From assembly GCA_900110975.1 (NCBI GenBank), contig FOFK01000009.1, forward strand, positions 1-64,000: a DNA stretch of 64,000 nucleotides. Reading direction: 5' to 3'. The first letter of the stretch is position 1, and each line of letters starts with the position of its first letter. The position numbers and the translations under genes were made by a program. The stretch is from Lachnospiraceae bacterium RM5. GTDB taxonomy: Bacteria; Bacillota; Clostridia; Lachnospirales; Lachnospiraceae. A model generated the notes under the pieces. It was not told the origin of the DNA. It worked only from the letters and a program-made list of their open reading frames with translations, and did no database searches. Below, one piece after another: positions 18,470 to 29,450 of this stretch.

Positions 18470-19744
18470 GTGATAAAAAAAGAAATGATTGCTATGTTAC
18501 TTGCTGGTGGACAGGGTAGCAGACTTGGTGTTTTAACATCAAAAGTTGCTAAACCGGCAGTAGCTTTTGGCGGGAAGTATCGAATAATTGATTTTCCACT
18601 TAGCAACTGTATTAATTCCGGGGTAGATACAGTAGGTGTACTTACACAATATCAGCCACTCAGGCTGAATGCACATATAGGTATTGGTATTCCTTGGGAT
18701 TTAGACAGAAACGTCGGAGGGGTTACTGTATTACCACCTTATGAAAAGAGTGGCAACAGCGAGTGGTATACAGGTACAGCAAATGCTATTTATCAGAATC
18801 TTGATTATATTGATTCTTACAATCCTGATTATGTTCTTATATTATCAGGAGATCATATCTATAAGATGGATTATGAAGTTCTGTTAGATTATCATAAAGC
18901 GAATGATGCTGATGTTACTATTGCTACCATGCCTGTTCCTTATGAAGAGGCAAGCAGATTTGGTATTGCCATAACTGATGATAATAACAGAATAGTGGAT
19001 TTTGAGGAAAAACCTGAACATCCTAGTGGAAATCTGGCATCTATGGGTATTTATATCTTTAGCTGGCCGATTTTAAGAGAAGCTTTGATAAAATTACAGG
19101 ATCAGAGTAATTGTGATTTTGGAAAACATATCATTCCATATGTTCATAGTAAGAAATTAAGACTTTTTGCTTATGAATTTAATGGATACTGGAAGGATGT
19201 AGGTACATTATCTTCATATTGGGAAGCAAATATGGAACTTATTAATATTATTCCTGTATTTAACCTTTATGAAGAATTCTGGAGAATATATACAAACAGT
19301 GATACGTTGCCACCACAGTATATTTCGCAGAATGCAAAAGTAGAGAGAAGTATTATTTCAGAGGGTGCTGAAATATATGGAGAAGTTATTAATTCAGTTA
19401 TCGGGGCGAGGGTAACTATTAAAGAAGGTGCGGTAGTACGTGATTCAATCATCATGAAAGACACAGTTATCGGTAAGAATACAAAAGTTGATAAATGTAT
19501 TATTGCTGAAAATGTTAAAGTCGGTTCTGATGTTGAAATAGGAGTTTTTGATGAAGCAGAAAGTAAGTTGGATCCAAAGATTTATAACAGTGGTTTAACT
19601 ACGATAGGAGAAAATACAGAGATTCCTAATAATGTTAAGATAGGTAAGAACGTAGCTATCTCAGGAAAAACAGCTGCTGAAGACTATCCGGATGGTGTTC
19701 TTCAAAGTGGTGAGTATATTATTAAGGCAGGTGACACAAGATGA
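18470..19744 (+). CDS. glgC: Glucose-1-phosphate adenylyltransferase, catalytic subunit
   Basis: The protein has 424 residues. GTG 18470 is preceded by GAGGTG. GlgC makes ADP-glucose from ATP and glucose-1-phosphate, committing carbon to glycogen. The nucleotide-binding loop AGGQGSRLG and the [25 protein letters not shown] and GYWKDVGT signatures are all present. The C-terminal quarter is a left-handed beta-helix repeat. The stop overlaps glgD by 4 bases, the usual arrangement for the mixed GlgC/GlgD enzyme of Firmicutes. Confidence 0.96.
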   Translation: MIKKEMIAMLLAGGQGSRLGVLTSKVAKPAVAFGGKYRIIDFPLSNCINSGVDTVGVLTQYQPLRLNAHIGIGIPWDLDRNVGGVTVLPPYEKSGNSEWYTGTANAIYQNLDYIDSYNPDYVLILSGDHIYKMDYEVLLDYHKANDADVTIATMPVPYEEASRFGIAITDDNNRIVDFEEKPEHPSGNLASMGIYIFSWPILREALIKLQDQSNCDFGKHIIPYVHSKKLRLFAYEFNGYWKDVGTLSSYWEANMELINIIPVFNLYEEFWRIYTNSDTLPPQYISQNAKVERSIISEGAEIYGEVINSVIGARVTIKEGAVVRDSIIMKDTVIGKNTKVDKCIIAENVKVGSDVEIGVFDEAESKLDPKIYNSGLTTIGENTEIPNNVKIGKNVAISGKTAAEDYPDGVLQSGEYIIKAGDTR

Positions 19745-20862
19745 GAGCGATAGGAATTATACTTGCGGGTGGAAATAATAATAAGATGCGAGAGCTTTCT
19801 TATAAACGTGCCATAGCTGCCATGCCAATAGCAGGAAGTTACAGAAGTATTGATTTTACTTTAAGTAATATGACAAATTCTCATATACAGAAGGTTGCAG
19901 TACTTACACAGTACAATGCTTTATCACTTAATGAACACTTAAGTTCATCAAAATGGTGGGACTTTGGTAGAAAGCAGGGAGGATTATTTGTATTTACTCC
20001 TTCAATAACAGCAGAGAATGGTTTTTGGTATCAGGGAACTGCAGATGCAATTTATCAGAATATCAGTTTCTTAAAGAATTCTCATGAGCCATATGTAGTA
20101 ATTGCAAGTGGTGATTGCGTTTATAAGATGGATTACAATAAGGTATTAGAATACCATATTGAGAAAAAAGCTGATATTACAGTTGTATGTAAGGAATTTC
20201 CTGAGAAAACAGACGTAAGCAGATTTGGTTGCGTTAAGATGAATGAAGATAGCCGTATAATTGATTTTGAAGAGAAACCTCTTGTAAGTTCAAGCAGTAC
20301 GGTATCAACAGGTATATATGTAATCAGGAGAAGATTACTTATAGATCTTATTGAGAAATGTGCAGCAGAAGACAGATATGATCTTGTAAGCGACGTTATC
20401 ATAAGATATAAAAATGTTAAGAGAATCTATGGATATAAAATAAATACATATTGGAGCAACATTGCTACAGTTGATTCGTATTTTAAGACTAACATGGATT
20501 TCTTAAAACCAAGCGTAAGGGATTATTTCTTTAAACAATATCCGGACATCTACTCAAAGGTGGGAGATTTACCACCAGCAAAATATAATCCGGGATCTGA
20601 AGTAAGAAACAGTCTTATAAGCAGTGGTTGTATTATTAATGGTAAAGTTGAAGGCTCAATATTATTTAAGAATGCATATATTGGCAACAACTGCACCATA
20701 AAGAATTCTATTATTTTAAATAATGTCTACATCGGAGACAATACTTATATTGAGAATTGTATTGTAGAAAGTCATGACACAATCAGATCTAATGGATCTT
20801 TTGTTGGAAAAGATGGAGAGATTAAAATAGTAGTTGAGAAAAACGAGAGATATAGTTTATAA
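19741..20862 (+). CDS. glgD: Glucose-1-phosphate adenylyltransferase, regulatory subunit
   Basis: The protein has 373 residues, overlapping glgC by ATGA. It is homologous to GlgC but the catalytic loop is changed to [22 protein letters not shown] is kept, and the C-terminal beta-helix is shorter. These are the marks of GlgD, which pairs with and modulates GlgC rather than catalysing well itself. There is no glycogen synthase in the window; the amylase family gene at 52259 could act on the polymer. Confidence 0.93.
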   Translation: MRAIGIILAGGNNNKMRELSYKRAIAAMPIAGSYRSIDFTLSNMTNSHIQKVAVLTQYNALSLNEHLSSSKWWDFGRKQGGLFVFTPSITAENGFWYQGTADAIYQNISFLKNSHEPYVVIASGDCVYKMDYNKVLEYHIEKKADITVVCKEFPEKTDVSRFGCVKMNEDSRIIDFEEKPLVSSSSTVSTGIYVIRRRLLIDLIEKCAAEDRYDLVSDVIIRYKNVKRIYGYKINTYWSNIATVDSYFKTNMDFLKPSVRDYFFKQYPDIYSKVGDLPPAKYNPGSEVRNSLISSGCIINGKVEGSILFKNAYIGNNCTIKNSIILNNVYIGDNTYIENCIVESHDTIRSNGSFVGKDGEIKIVVEKNERYSL

Positions 20863-20908
20863 TATATCCAGGAGCAAAAAAAAATAAAAGTGAAGAGAGG
20901 ACACATTT

Positions 20909-21193
20909 ATGCAGATAACAGACATTAGAGTACGTAGGATTACAAAAGAAGGAAAGATGAAGGCCGTAGTTTCAATTACATTTGATGATGATTTTGTAGT
21001 ACATGATATCAAAGTAATTGAAGGTGAAAAAGGATTATTCATCGCAATGCCTAGTAGAAAGGCTGCAGACGGAGAGTATAGAGATATTGCTCATCCAATT
21101 AACTCAGATACAAGAGCTAAGATGCAGCAGCTTATATTAGAGAAATATGAGCAGACAGAAGATGTTGTTGAAAGTGAAGGCATTGACTATTAA
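20909..21193 (+). CDS. spoVG: SpoVG family regulator
   Basis: The protein has 94 residues, with GAGAGGA before ATG 20909. It begins [11 protein letters not shown] and contains [23 protein letters not shown], the diagnostic SpoVG core. SpoVG is a small nucleic-acid-binding regulator that affects sporulation septation in Bacillus and surface or virulence genes elsewhere. Its presence fits a Firmicute but does not by itself prove sporulation. Confidence 0.95.
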   Translation: MQITDIRVRRITKEGKMKAVVSITFDDDFVVHDIKVIEGEKGLFIAMPSRKAADGEYRDIAHPINSDTRAKMQQLILEKYEQTEDVVESEGIDY

Positions 21194-21222
21194 TTAAGAT
21201 TTTTTTGGGATTAGGGTTTATA

Positions 21223-21256
21223 AAGATTGCCATGGTTAATCTGTGGCAATCTTTTT
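21223..21256 (+). terminator. Rho-independent terminator after spoVG
   Basis: AAGATTGCCA pairs with TGGCAATCTT, followed by T residues. Confidence 0.85.
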
Positions 21257-21291
21257 GACTTGTAAAAACAAAATTGAAAAGAGGAATATTT

Positions 21292-21852
21292 ATGTATATA
21301 ATAGCAGGACTTGGAAATCCGGGAAGACAATATGAAGAGACTAGACATAATGTTGGATTTATGGCAATAGATGAGATTGCAGGCGAAAATGAAATTGTAA
21401 TGGATTATATAAAACATAAGGCAATTTGTGGAAAAGGAACAATTGGAAAAGAAAAGGTATTACTCTTAAAACCGGAAACATATATGAACAATAGTGGTGA
21501 AGCTATAAGGGATGCTGTTAAATTTTATAAGATTGATCCTGAAAAAGAGCTTATAATTATATACGATGATATTAATCTTGATGTGGGAAAATTAAGAATC
21601 AGAAGCAAGGGTAGTGCTGGTGGACATAATGGAATTAAAAGCATTATAGCCTGTCTTGGTACAGAAAATTTTAAGAGAATCAGAATAGGAGTCGGTGAAA
21701 AACCGGCTAAGATGGATTTGGCAGCCTATGTATTATCAAGGTTTGGAAAAGAAGATATTACAAAAATTGAAGATGGGGTAATTAATGCCTCAAAGGCTGC
21801 GAAACTTATTACGGAAGATAAAATAAACGAGGCAATGAATGAGTACAATTAA
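21292..21852 (+). CDS. pth: Peptidyl-tRNA hydrolase
   Basis: The protein has 186 residues from ATG 21292, with AGAGGA correctly spaced; an earlier ATG at 21274 sits before that site. Pth recycles peptidyl-tRNA released from stalled ribosomes. IAGLGNPGRQYEETRHNVGF carries the substrate Asn and catalytic His. KPETYMNNSGEA and AGGHNGIKS complete the family signatures. It overlaps mfd by 14 bases, the widespread pth-mfd pair. Confidence 0.96.
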   Translation: MYIIAGLGNPGRQYEETRHNVGFMAIDEIAGENEIVMDYIKHKAICGKGTIGKEKVLLLKPETYMNNSGEAIRDAVKFYKIDPEKELIIIYDDINLDVGKLRIRSKGSAGGHNGIKSIIACLGTENFKRIRIGVGEKPAKMDLAAYVLSRFGKEDITKIEDGVINASKAAKLITEDKINEAMNEYN

Positions 21853-24800
21853 GAAAGTTCTTTTAGAACAGGGTGAATGTAAAAACTTAATTGATTATAT
21901 GAATAAAAAGTCTTTAAGCAAGGCTTTGGTTAATGGTGTCATAGATTCTGCAAAGACAGGGATTATGAGCATTTTATCGGAGAATACAAAAACCTCCGTT
22001 ATCATTACCTATGATGAAAAAAGAGCAAGGGAATTGTATGAGGATTTTAAATATTATTCAGATGATATATATTTTTATCCGGGAAAAGAGCTTATATTTA
22101 TAAATGCTGATATTCATGGAAATGAGATAGTATTTGAGAGACTTAAGGTTATAAAAAATATTATCGAAGATAAAAACCAGATAATTATTACAACCATGCA
22201 GGCTCTTATGGATAAGCTTATTCCTATCAGTTTTATTAAGGAAAATCTGGTAAAAATAAATATCAATGATGAATTTAAAATTAATGAGGTTGTAAAAAAG
22301 CTCACTAATATGAATTATGTGAGACGTGAAATGGTTGAAAATAAAGGAGAATTTTCTATAAGGGGAGAGATTATAGACATCTTTCCTACCAGCGAAGATA
22401 ATCCTGTAAGAATAGATCTGTGGGGAGACGAGATTGACTCTATTAAATACTTTGATAAGGATAGCCAGAGGTCTATTGAAAGTATTGATGAAATAGAGAT
22501 TTATCCTGCAACAGAATATATTATGGATGATGACAGGATTAATGAGGGTATAGAAAAAATCAAGGCTCAGTATGAAAAGACAGAAAAGAGATTCAGAAAA
22601 AATATGGAAACTGAAAAAGCCCATAGGATTAAAAGTATTATAAATGAATTTACTGAGCAGGTTTTGCTTGGAAATAAATATATGGCGTTTGACAGCTATA
22701 TAAATTATTTTTATGATGAAACATCATCTCTTATAGATTATATAGAAGATGGTGTATTTATTATTGATGAATCAAATCTTGTTAAGGGTAGTGCAAAGGC
22801 TGTTATGGATGAATTTTATGACAGCATGGAAGGAAGACTTGATAAAGGATACATTTTACCGGGACAGGTTGAGCTTATTAATAATTATAAAGATATATTA
22901 GAAAAGCTTAAGGATAAAAATGTATTAGTTTTTTCTGCGATTGATGAGAAAACAGATTTTCTTGAAGAAAAGAAATTTTATATAGATACAAGAAAAGCTA
23001 TTGCCTATAACAATAATATTGAGATATTTACAAACGATATTTTATCTTATAAAAAGAAAAAATATAAAGTGCTTATTCTTGGCGGTTCAGAGTCAAGGGC
23101 AAAAAGGTTAAATGATTTACTTCATGATTATGATATAGAATCAGTATATTCAGAGGATTTTTGCAGGAATTTACAAAAGGGTGAAGTTGTTGTTACACCG
23201 GGAAGTATAAGTAAAGGTTATGAGTTTCCACTTATTAATTTTGTTTGTATTTCAAAAAATGATATTCTTACAAAATCAAAGAAAAAGAGAAAAAGGGTTC
23301 ATAAAAAAGTTGAAGGCAGGAAGATTTCAAGTTTTTCCGAATTAAATGTAGGTGATTACGTAGTCCATGAAAATCATGGAATGGGTATTTACAGAGGAAT
23401 TGAAAAGATTGAGATGGATGGCGTTAGTAAGGATTATATGAAGATCGAATATGCCGGAAATTCTAATTTATATATTCTTGCTTCGGGGCTTGATCTGATT
23501 CAGAAGTACGCTTCTAAAGATTCTAAAAAACCGCCTAAAATCAATAAGCTTGGTGGTACGGAATGGAAAAATACCAAAACAAGAGTAAAGGGCGCTGTAG
23601 GAGAAATAGCAAAAAATCTGGTGGAACTTTATTCGATCAGGGAAAATAAAAAGGGTTTTGCTTTTGGGAAAGATGACGTATGGCAAAAAGAATTTGAAGA
23701 GACATTTCCATATGAGGAAACTTATGATCAGTTAAAAGCTATTGAAGATACAAAGCATGATATGGAAAGTACCAGAATAATGGACAGACTTATCTGTGGT
23801 GATGTTGGTTTTGGTAAAACTGAAATAGCACTTCGTGCCGCATTTAAGGCGGTAAGTAATGGAAAACAGGTTGCATTTCTGGTACCGACAACAATTCTTG
23901 CAAGACAGCATTTTAATACATTTACTCAGAGAATGAAGGATTTTCCTGTAAGGGTAGATATGCTTTCGCGTTTCCAGACTGCCACGGAAGTGAATAATAC
24001 CATAAAAGGTATTAAAAGCGGAGAAGTAGATATTGTTATCGGTACTCATAAAATCTTTAATAAAAATATTAAGTATAAGGATTTAGGACTTCTTATTATT
24101 GATGAGGAGCAGAGATTCGGGGTAGGCCATAAGGAAAAGATTAAAGAACTTAAAAAAGATGTTGATGTAATAACACTTTCAGCAACACCGATTCCAAGGA
24201 CACTTCATATGAGTCTTGTGGGTATAAGGGATATGTCCCTTTTAGAGGAGGCACCTGTAAACAGACAGCCTATACAGACTTATGTTATGGAATATGATGA
24301 AGAAATGGTAAGGGAAGCTATTAACAGAGAGCTTTCAAGGGATGGCCAGGTTTATTATGTTTATAATAATATAAATAATATTGCTGAGGTGACAAACAAT
24401 ATAAGAAAGTTATGTCCGAATGCTGAGATTGTTTTTGCTCATGGCAGAATGAGTAAAAGGGAATTAGAAGATATCATGTATGATTTTGTTGAAGGAAATA
24501 TTGATGTACTGATTTCAACAACCATTATAGAGACAGGTCTTGATATCCCTAATGTAAATACAATTATTATTCATGATGCAGATAAATTCGGACTTTCACA
24601 GCTTTACCAGTTACGTGGAAGAGTGGGACGTTCCGGTAGAAATGCTTATGCATTTATGCTCTATAGAAGGGATAAAATGCTTAAGGAAGAGGCTACTAAG
24701 AGGCTTGCGGCAATAAAAGAATTTACAGACCTGGGAAGTGGCTTTAAAATTTCCATGAGTGATTTGGAAATCAGAGGTGCCGGAAATGTGCTTGGTGCAG

Positions 24801-25405
24801 AACAACATGGACATATGGCAGAAGTTGGATATGACCTTTATGTTAAACTTTTAAATGAGGCAGTTTTAAAACTTAAGGGTGTTGAGGTTCTTTCTGATTT
24901 TGAGACAAAGATAGATTTGGATGTTGATGCATTTATTCCAAAAGAATATATTTCTGATGAAGAACAGAAACTTAATATTTATAAAAAAATTGCAAGTATC
25001 GAGAGTGAAGAAGAATTTATGGATGTAGAGGATGAGCTTATTGACAGATTTGGTGAGCCACCTAAAAAGGTTATAAATCTTCTTAATATTGCACTTATTA
25101 AAAGTATGGCGCATTCTGCATGGATAACTGAAATTTCTTCAAAACAGTATAACAGGGAATATGGTATAAATGGTGAGATAAGATTTTATCTTTTTGAAAA
25201 TGCAAAGATTAATCCGGAAAAGTTACCGGCTCTTATAGATAGCTATAAAGGAAAGTTAAAATTTGTAAAAGAAAAGTCCCCATATCTTTTATATAAAACA
25301 GATAAAAAGATTGTTGATATGGAGGAATATAAAAAGATAATTATTCCAATAATAGAAAGTGTTTTGGAAATGAAGGAAAAGAATGAGGAGAATGGAAATA
25401 ATTAA
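21839..25405 (+). CDS. mfd: Transcription-repair coupling factor Mfd
   Basis: The protein has 1188 residues, full length. In order: a UvrB-like damage-recognition module; the RNA-polymerase interaction domain (VGDYVVHENHGMGIYRGIEKI, near residues 505-525); the RecG-like translocase with Walker A GDVGFGKTE, DEEQ box IIDEEQRFGV and RGRVGRSGR; and the C-terminal TRCF domain. Mfd removes RNA polymerase stalled at lesions and recruits UvrA. It is translationally coupled to pth. Confidence 0.97.
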   Translation: MSTIKKVLLEQGECKNLIDYMNKKSLSKALVNGVIDSAKTGIMSILSENTKTSVIITYDEKRARELYEDFKYYSDDIYFYPGKELIFINADIHGNEIVFERLKVIKNIIEDKNQIIITTMQALMDKLIPISFIKENLVKININDEFKINEVVKKLTNMNYVRREMVENKGEFSIRGEIIDIFPTSEDNPVRIDLWGDEIDSIKYFDKDSQRSIESIDEIEIYPATEYIMDDDRINEGIEKIKAQYEKTEKRFRKNMETEKAHRIKSIINEFTEQVLLGNKYMAFDSYINYFYDETSSLIDYIEDGVFIIDESNLVKGSAKAVMDEFYDSMEGRLDKGYILPGQVELINNYKDILEKLKDKNVLVFSAIDEKTDFLEEKKFYIDTRKAIAYNNNIEIFTNDILSYKKKKYKVLILGGSESRAKRLNDLLHDYDIESVYSEDFCRNLQKGEVVVTPGSISKGYEFPLINFVCISKNDILTKSKKKRKRVHKKVEGRKISSFSELNVGDYVVHENHGMGIYRGIEKIEMDGVSKDYMKIEYAGNSNLYILASGLDLIQKYASKDSKKPPKINKLGGTEWKNTKTRVKGAVGEIAKNLVELYSIRENKKGFAFGKDDVWQKEFEETFPYEETYDQLKAIEDTKHDMESTRIMDRLICGDVGFGKTEIALRAAFKAVSNGKQVAFLVPTTILARQHFNTFTQRMKDFPVRVDMLSRFQTATEVNNTIKGIKSGEVDIVIGTHKIFNKNIKYKDLGLLIIDEEQRFGVGHKEKIKELKKDVDVITLSATPIPRTLHMSLVGIRDMSLLEEAPVNRQPIQTYVMEYDEEMVREAINRELSRDGQVYYVYNNINNIAEVTNNIRKLCPNAEIVFAHGRMSKRELEDIMYDFVEGNIDVLISTTIIETGLDIPNVNTIIIHDADKFGLSQLYQLRGRVGRSGRNAYAFMLYRRDKMLKEEATKRLAAIKEFTDLGSGFKISMSDLEIRGAGNVLGAEQHGHMAEVGYDLYVKLLNEAVLKLKGVEVLSDFETKIDLDVDAFIPKEYISDEEQKLNIYKKIASIESEEEFMDVEDELIDRFGEPPKKVINLLNIALIKSMAHSAWITEISSKQYNREYGINGEIRFYLFENAKINPEKLPALIDSYKGKLKFVKEKSPYLLYKTDKKIVDMEEYKKIIIPIIESVLEMKEKNEENGNN

Positions 25406-25465
25406 AATAATTAATCTGTAAAAAGTAATATTAATATAGTGATATAGTAATTATATTTAATTCAA

Positions 25466-25532
25466 AAAGCCCCTGTGCTATGTACTATCCATACCGGCTA
25501 ACCGGCATGAATGATTCATATCATAGGGGCTT
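25466..25532. terminator. Bidirectional terminator with nested hairpin
   Basis: AAGCCCCT pairs with AGGGGCTT at the base, and a small CCGGCTAACCGG hairpin sits in the loop. It lies between the convergent mfd and LCP genes. Confidence 0.8.
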
Positions 25533-25566
25533 ATATTAATATAAGTTTTGATTTTATAATATTAGT

Positions 25567-27141
25567 TTATGATTCCGGAGGATAACCACCTGCGTTGTAC
25601 ATAATATATTCATCTATTTCCTTAAGGTCATCTGTTGGTGTATATGAAAGTTTAGGGAAAAGCTGATTATGTAATTGTGTAGTGTTATATAATACGCCGG
25701 ATGGAACAACACAGCCTGTATATGCTGATGAAGAAGTTCTTTCAAATGGATAACCTAAGTTGTCGTTAAGGTCGCATCCTACAACAACATTCATAAGGTC
25801 CATAACCTTATCCCATTTCATATTTGAAGCAACGATTTTATTTCCGTCTGATGAATTTTTCTTAATAAGTGTATCAGCGACGTTCATAAGACTCTTTGTT
25901 CCTGATGACTGTGCTTTTTTAAGCATAAGTTTCATAATATATCTTTGTCTTGCTGTTCTTCCAAAGTCATCCCTGTATTCTGTTCCGTCTTCGTCGGTGA
26001 AAGTAACATATCTGATTCTACAAAAGGCAGTTGCCTGAAGACCTGATAAATGAACAAGTCCGGTACTTTCTACATCAGGAGCATCCATTCCTGTAATTTC
26101 TCTTGTTTCTGTAAGATATCCGTTAATATAGAATCTTTCATCTTCTGTTATATTTACATCAAGTCCCCCAAGGGAATCAATGATAGTAGCAAGTCCTGCA
26201 AAGTTGATAGTGACATAGTTTTCTATATCAAGATCAAGGTTTTTATTAAGCATGTTGATTGTTCCTACAGGGCCGTTAAAGAAAAATTCTGTATTTGCTT
26301 TTGTATATAAGAAGTATCCGTCAGAATCTTTCATCTGCATAAGAGTATCCCTGAATACTGAAGTTAATTTAATATCTCCAGTCTTATCATTGATACTTAC
26401 AATCATAATAGTATCAGTATGTGTATCAGAATCAAATTCTCCATTTCTAGGATCGATACCAAATAAGGCGATGTTTGTATATCCTTTTATATTCTGGGCT
26501 GTTTCCACAGGTATAGTATTTTCAACATATACGTTTTTGTTGTAATCTTCTTCGTACATTGATGAAACAACTGACTTTGTTACATGACATCCAAGTAATG
26601 CTTTTAACATTTTTTTCTTGGCACCCGGTATAAAGAAGAAGGCAAGTACAGTGCAGATAATTATTAATAAGACTATTTCAAGTAATGCAACTAATTTCTT
26701 TTTTTTCTTCATCTTTTTCTTATTCTTTAAATTTCCTTTGCCGTTTGTTTTTTTGTTCTTTGGATTACGTGTATTTTTATTTTTTGAATTTCTATTATTA
26801 TTATTGTTTCTTTTTTTGCTTGATGAGTTTTTCTTATTCTTTCTTGGACGTTCTTCATAATCTTCATATTCATCGTAGTCATCATACTCATCATAATTAT
26901 CGTAGTCATCGTAATTATCATACTCATCATAGTATCTTTGATGTCTGCTGTTCTTATTGGTTCTGTTATTTGATTTTTTATAATTTTTACTTTGTCTATT
27001 GTAATTGTTGTAATCTTCATAGATATAATCATCTTCAGGATGATAGTCCATATCCGGATTGTACTGATATTCAAAATCATCATCATTATCAATATAATCG
27101 TAGTCATCTAAGAAGTCGTCATCATCATAATATTTTGACAT
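25567..27141 (-). CDS. LytR-CpsA-Psr (LCP) family wall-polymer ligase with acidic D/Y-rich N-terminus
   Basis: The protein has 524 residues, with GAGGTAGG before ATG 27141. LCP enzymes transfer lipid-linked glycopolymers to peptidoglycan on the outer face of the membrane. The first 100 residues are cytoplasmic and dominated by Asp, Tyr and Glu (DNYDDYDNYDEYDDYDEYED). A Lys/Asn-rich segment and one transmembrane helix (VALLEIVLLIIICTVLAFFF) follow, then the LCP domain (NIALFGIDPRN, DTIMIVSIN, SVFRDTLM, GLVHLSGLQATAFCRIR). The basic-acidic N-terminal extension is longer than usual for the family. Start and length appear intact. Confidence 0.92.
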   Translation of the reverse strand: MSKYYDDDDFLDDYDYIDNDDDFEYQYNPDMDYHPEDDYIYEDYNNYNRQSKNYKKSNNRTNKNSRHQRYYDEYDNYDDYDNYDEYDDYDEYEDYEERPRKNKKNSSSKKRNNNNNRNSKNKNTRNPKNKKTNGKGNLKNKKKMKKKKKLVALLEIVLLIIICTVLAFFFIPGAKKKMLKALLGCHVTKSVVSSMYEEDYNKNVYVENTIPVETAQNIKGYTNIALFGIDPRNGEFDSDTHTDTIMIVSINDKTGDIKLTSVFRDTLMQMKDSDGYFLYTKANTEFFFNGPVGTINMLNKNLDLDIENYVTINFAGLATIIDSLGGLDVNITEDERFYINGYLTETREITGMDAPDVESTGLVHLSGLQATAFCRIRYVTFTDEDGTEYRDDFGRTARQRYIMKLMLKKAQSSGTKSLMNVADTLIKKNSSDGNKIVASNMKWDKVMDLMNVVVGCDLNDNLGYPFERTSSSAYTGCVVPSGVLYNTTQLHNQLFPKLSYTPTDDLKEIDEYIMYNAGGYPPES

Positions 27142-27267
27142 ATCCTACCTCACATAGTCATATTTATTTAAAAAAAATTTATCTTCGAACACCTATTATA
27201 ATCAATTAAGAAAAATAAATAAACAATAAATTTAAAATATGTGAAAATAAATCATAATAAATAAACA

Positions 27268-27296
27268 TTTACAATTAAAATTAGCGGTGTTAAAAT
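27268..27296 (+). promoter_or_regulatory. Promoter of ptb-buk
   Basis: TTTACA (27268-27273), a 17-base spacer, then TAAAAT (27291-27296), 43 bases before the ptb start. Confidence 0.7.
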
Positions 27297-27338
27297 TGCG
27301 TTGTATGTTGAAAAATAAATAAGAAATGGAGAATAACA

Positions 27339-28256
27339 ATGGTTAATGGATTTGATGAACTTATTTCTAAGGTAAAAAATGTTGATGTAAAGACTGTTTC
27401 AGTTGCAGTTGCACAGGATGAACCGGTACTTTTAGCTATTAAGGAAGCTAAAGAGAGAGGTATTGCAAATGCTATTTTAGTTGGCGATGAAGAAAAAATT
27501 AGAGAAATAGCAGAAAAAATCGGACTTGACCTTTCGGATACAAAGATAATTGATGAAAAAGATATTGTGGAAGCTTCATTAAAGGCAGTAAAGCTTGTTC
27601 ATGATGGAGAAGCTGATATGTATATGAAAGGAATCCTTGATACAAAAACATTCTTAAAGAGTGTATTAGATAAAGAAGTAGGACTTAGAAATGACAGACC
27701 ATTATCGCATGTTTGTGTTTTTGAAATAGAAGGTCAGGATAAATTATTATATTTATCAGACGTAGCATTTATGACATATCCAACTTTAGAGGATAAGGTA
27801 AGTATTATTAATAATACTGTAGAAGTATGTCATGCCTGTGGAGTGGAAAATCCAAAGGTTGCTCCACTTGCAGCAGTTGAAGTTGTTAATCCAAAGATGC
27901 CTGTTACTGTTGAGGCAGCAGAACTTACAAAGATGAATGAAGAAGGAAAGATTAGTGGATGTATCGTTGACGGGCCATTATCTTTAGATATTGCAATATG
28001 TCCTGAAGCTGCAAAAGAAAAAGGTGCAACAGGAAGAAAGATTGCAGGAGATGCAGATGTATTATTATTCCCTGACATTCACGCAGGAAACCTTGTTTAT
28101 AAGGCTCTTGTACATACAGCAAATGTAAAGAATGGATGTATTATCACAGGAACAAAAGCACCTGTTATTTTAACATCACGTTCAGACAGCTCTGAAACAA
28201 AGGTGAATTCTATTGCCCTTGCAGCAATTGTTGCAGAAGCATTAAAGAAAAACTAA
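27339..28256 (+). CDS. ptb: Phosphate butyryltransferase
   Basis: The protein has 305 residues, with ATGGAG-type site AAATGGAG upstream. Ptb converts butyryl-CoA and phosphate to butyryl-phosphate. The PTA/PTB-family fold shows SVAVAQDEPVLLAIKEAKERG at the N-terminus, YMKGILDTKTFLKSVLDKEVG and ISGCIVDGPLSLDIA. Its length and the adjacent butyrate kinase argue for Ptb rather than phosphate acetyltransferase. With buk it gives ATP-yielding butyrate formation. Confidence 0.92.
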   Translation: MVNGFDELISKVKNVDVKTVSVAVAQDEPVLLAIKEAKERGIANAILVGDEEKIREIAEKIGLDLSDTKIIDEKDIVEASLKAVKLVHDGEADMYMKGILDTKTFLKSVLDKEVGLRNDRPLSHVCVFEIEGQDKLLYLSDVAFMTYPTLEDKVSIINNTVEVCHACGVENPKVAPLAAVEVVNPKMPVTVEAAELTKMNEEGKISGCIVDGPLSLDIAICPEAAKEKGATGRKIAGDADVLLFPDIHAGNLVYKALVHTANVKNGCIITGTKAPVILTSRSDSSETKVNSIALAAIVAEALKKN

Positions 28257-28330
28257 TCAGAAAATACAGAGAAATATAGAGAATATAAAGAATATAGAAA
28301 AATACAGAAAATACAGATTGGAGAAATGTT

Positions 28331-29395
28331 ATGATTAAAAGTTTAATTATTAATCCGGGTTCTACATCAACAAAAATTGGTGTTTATGAAGATGAAACAC
28401 TTTTATTTGATGAGACTTTAAGACATTCTACAGAAGAGATTCAGAGATATGCTACCGTTTATGAGCAGAAAGATTTTAGAAAAGATATTATTGTAAATCT
28501 TTTAAAAGAAAAAAATATTGACGTTAAAGAATTTGATATGATTGTTGGAAGAGGCGGTCTTTTGAAACCTGTTCAGGGTGGAACATATGAGACAAGTGAT
28601 GAACTTCTTCTTGATTTAAAAGAAAGCAAGAGGGGTGAACATGCTTCAAACCTTGGTGGTATCCTTGCAAAAGAAATCGCTGTACTTGCTGATGCAAAAT
28701 CTTTTATTGTAGATCCTGTTGTGGTTGATGAGTTATCAGATGTTGCCAGATTATCAGGCCATCCTGATATCCCAAGAGTAAGTATTTTTCATGCTCTTAA
28801 CCAGAAAGCAGTAGCTAAAAGATATGCAAAAGAAAATAATAAAAAGTATGAAGATTTAAATTTAATAGTAGTTCATATGGGTGGTGGAGTTTCAGTCGGC
28901 GCCCATAAGAATGGAAAAGTTGTAGATGTATTTAATGCCCTTGACGGTGATGGTGCATTTTCTCCTGAAAGAACAGGTGGTGTACCTTCAGGCGGACTTA
29001 TAAGTCTTTGCTTCTCAGGTAAATATACTGAAGCAGAAGTTAAGAAAATGTTTGTTGGAAACGGTGGACTTAATGCTTATCTCGGAACAAATGATATGAG
29101 AGATGTTGTAAAGCTTGTAGAAGAAGGTGATGAAAAAGCTAAACTTGTAAGAGATGCTTTTATTTATCAGATTGCAAAAGATATAGGTTCTATGGCATGT
29201 GTTCTTGATGGAAAGGTTGATTCTATCATTCTTACAGGTGGAATTGCTTATAATGAAGAAATGATGAATATGATAAAAGCAAAAGTCGGATTTATAAGCG
29301 ATATTACAGTATATCCTGGTGAAGATGAACTTCTTGCACTTGTTCAGGGTGGACTCAGAGTGTTAAATGGCGAAGAAGAGGCGGTAAAATACTAA
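28331..29395 (+). CDS. buk: Butyrate kinase
   Basis: The protein has 354 residues, GGAGAA before ATG 28331, 74 bases after ptb. It transfers phosphate from butyryl-phosphate to ADP. The ASKHA acetokinase fold shows [14 protein letters not shown] at the N-terminus, [20 protein letters not shown], and the [11 protein letters not shown] and LTGGIAYNE nucleotide-binding segments. The stop is followed after only 2 bases by the left copy of the element's target repeat, which carries the first codons of the HAD gene. The ancestral operon was therefore ptb-buk-HAD. Confidence 0.95.
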   Translation: MIKSLIINPGSTSTKIGVYEDETLLFDETLRHSTEEIQRYATVYEQKDFRKDIIVNLLKEKNIDVKEFDMIVGRGGLLKPVQGGTYETSDELLLDLKESKRGEHASNLGGILAKEIAVLADAKSFIVDPVVVDELSDVARLSGHPDIPRVSIFHALNQKAVAKRYAKENNKKYEDLNLIVVHMGGGVSVGAHKNGKVVDVFNALDGDGAFSPERTGGVPSGGLISLCFSGKYTEAEVKKMFVGNGGLNAYLGTNDMRDVVKLVEEGDEKAKLVRDAFIYQIAKDIGSMACVLDGKVDSIILTGGIAYNEEMMNMIKAKVGFISDITVYPGEDELLALVQGGLRVLNGEEEAVKY

Positions 29396-29396
29396 T

Positions 29397-29414
29397 TATG
29401 AAACTTGAATATGT
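29397..29414 (+). repeat. Left attachment-site repeat
   Basis: TATGAAACTTGAATATGT is identical to 45391-45408. Reading from the ATG it encodes MKLEYV and then stops after one more codon. It is the amputated first codons of the HAD gene whose intact copy is at the right end. Confidence 0.88.
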
Positions 29415-29450
29415 TATGTGAAACCGATTTTTATATATCTCCATAAATTT

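Noticed and set aside
26685-27209. Long plus-strand frames opposite the LCP gene
   Set aside because: They are the antisense reading of the D/Y/K/N-rich low-complexity region and give His/Tyr/Phe-rich products without any motif.
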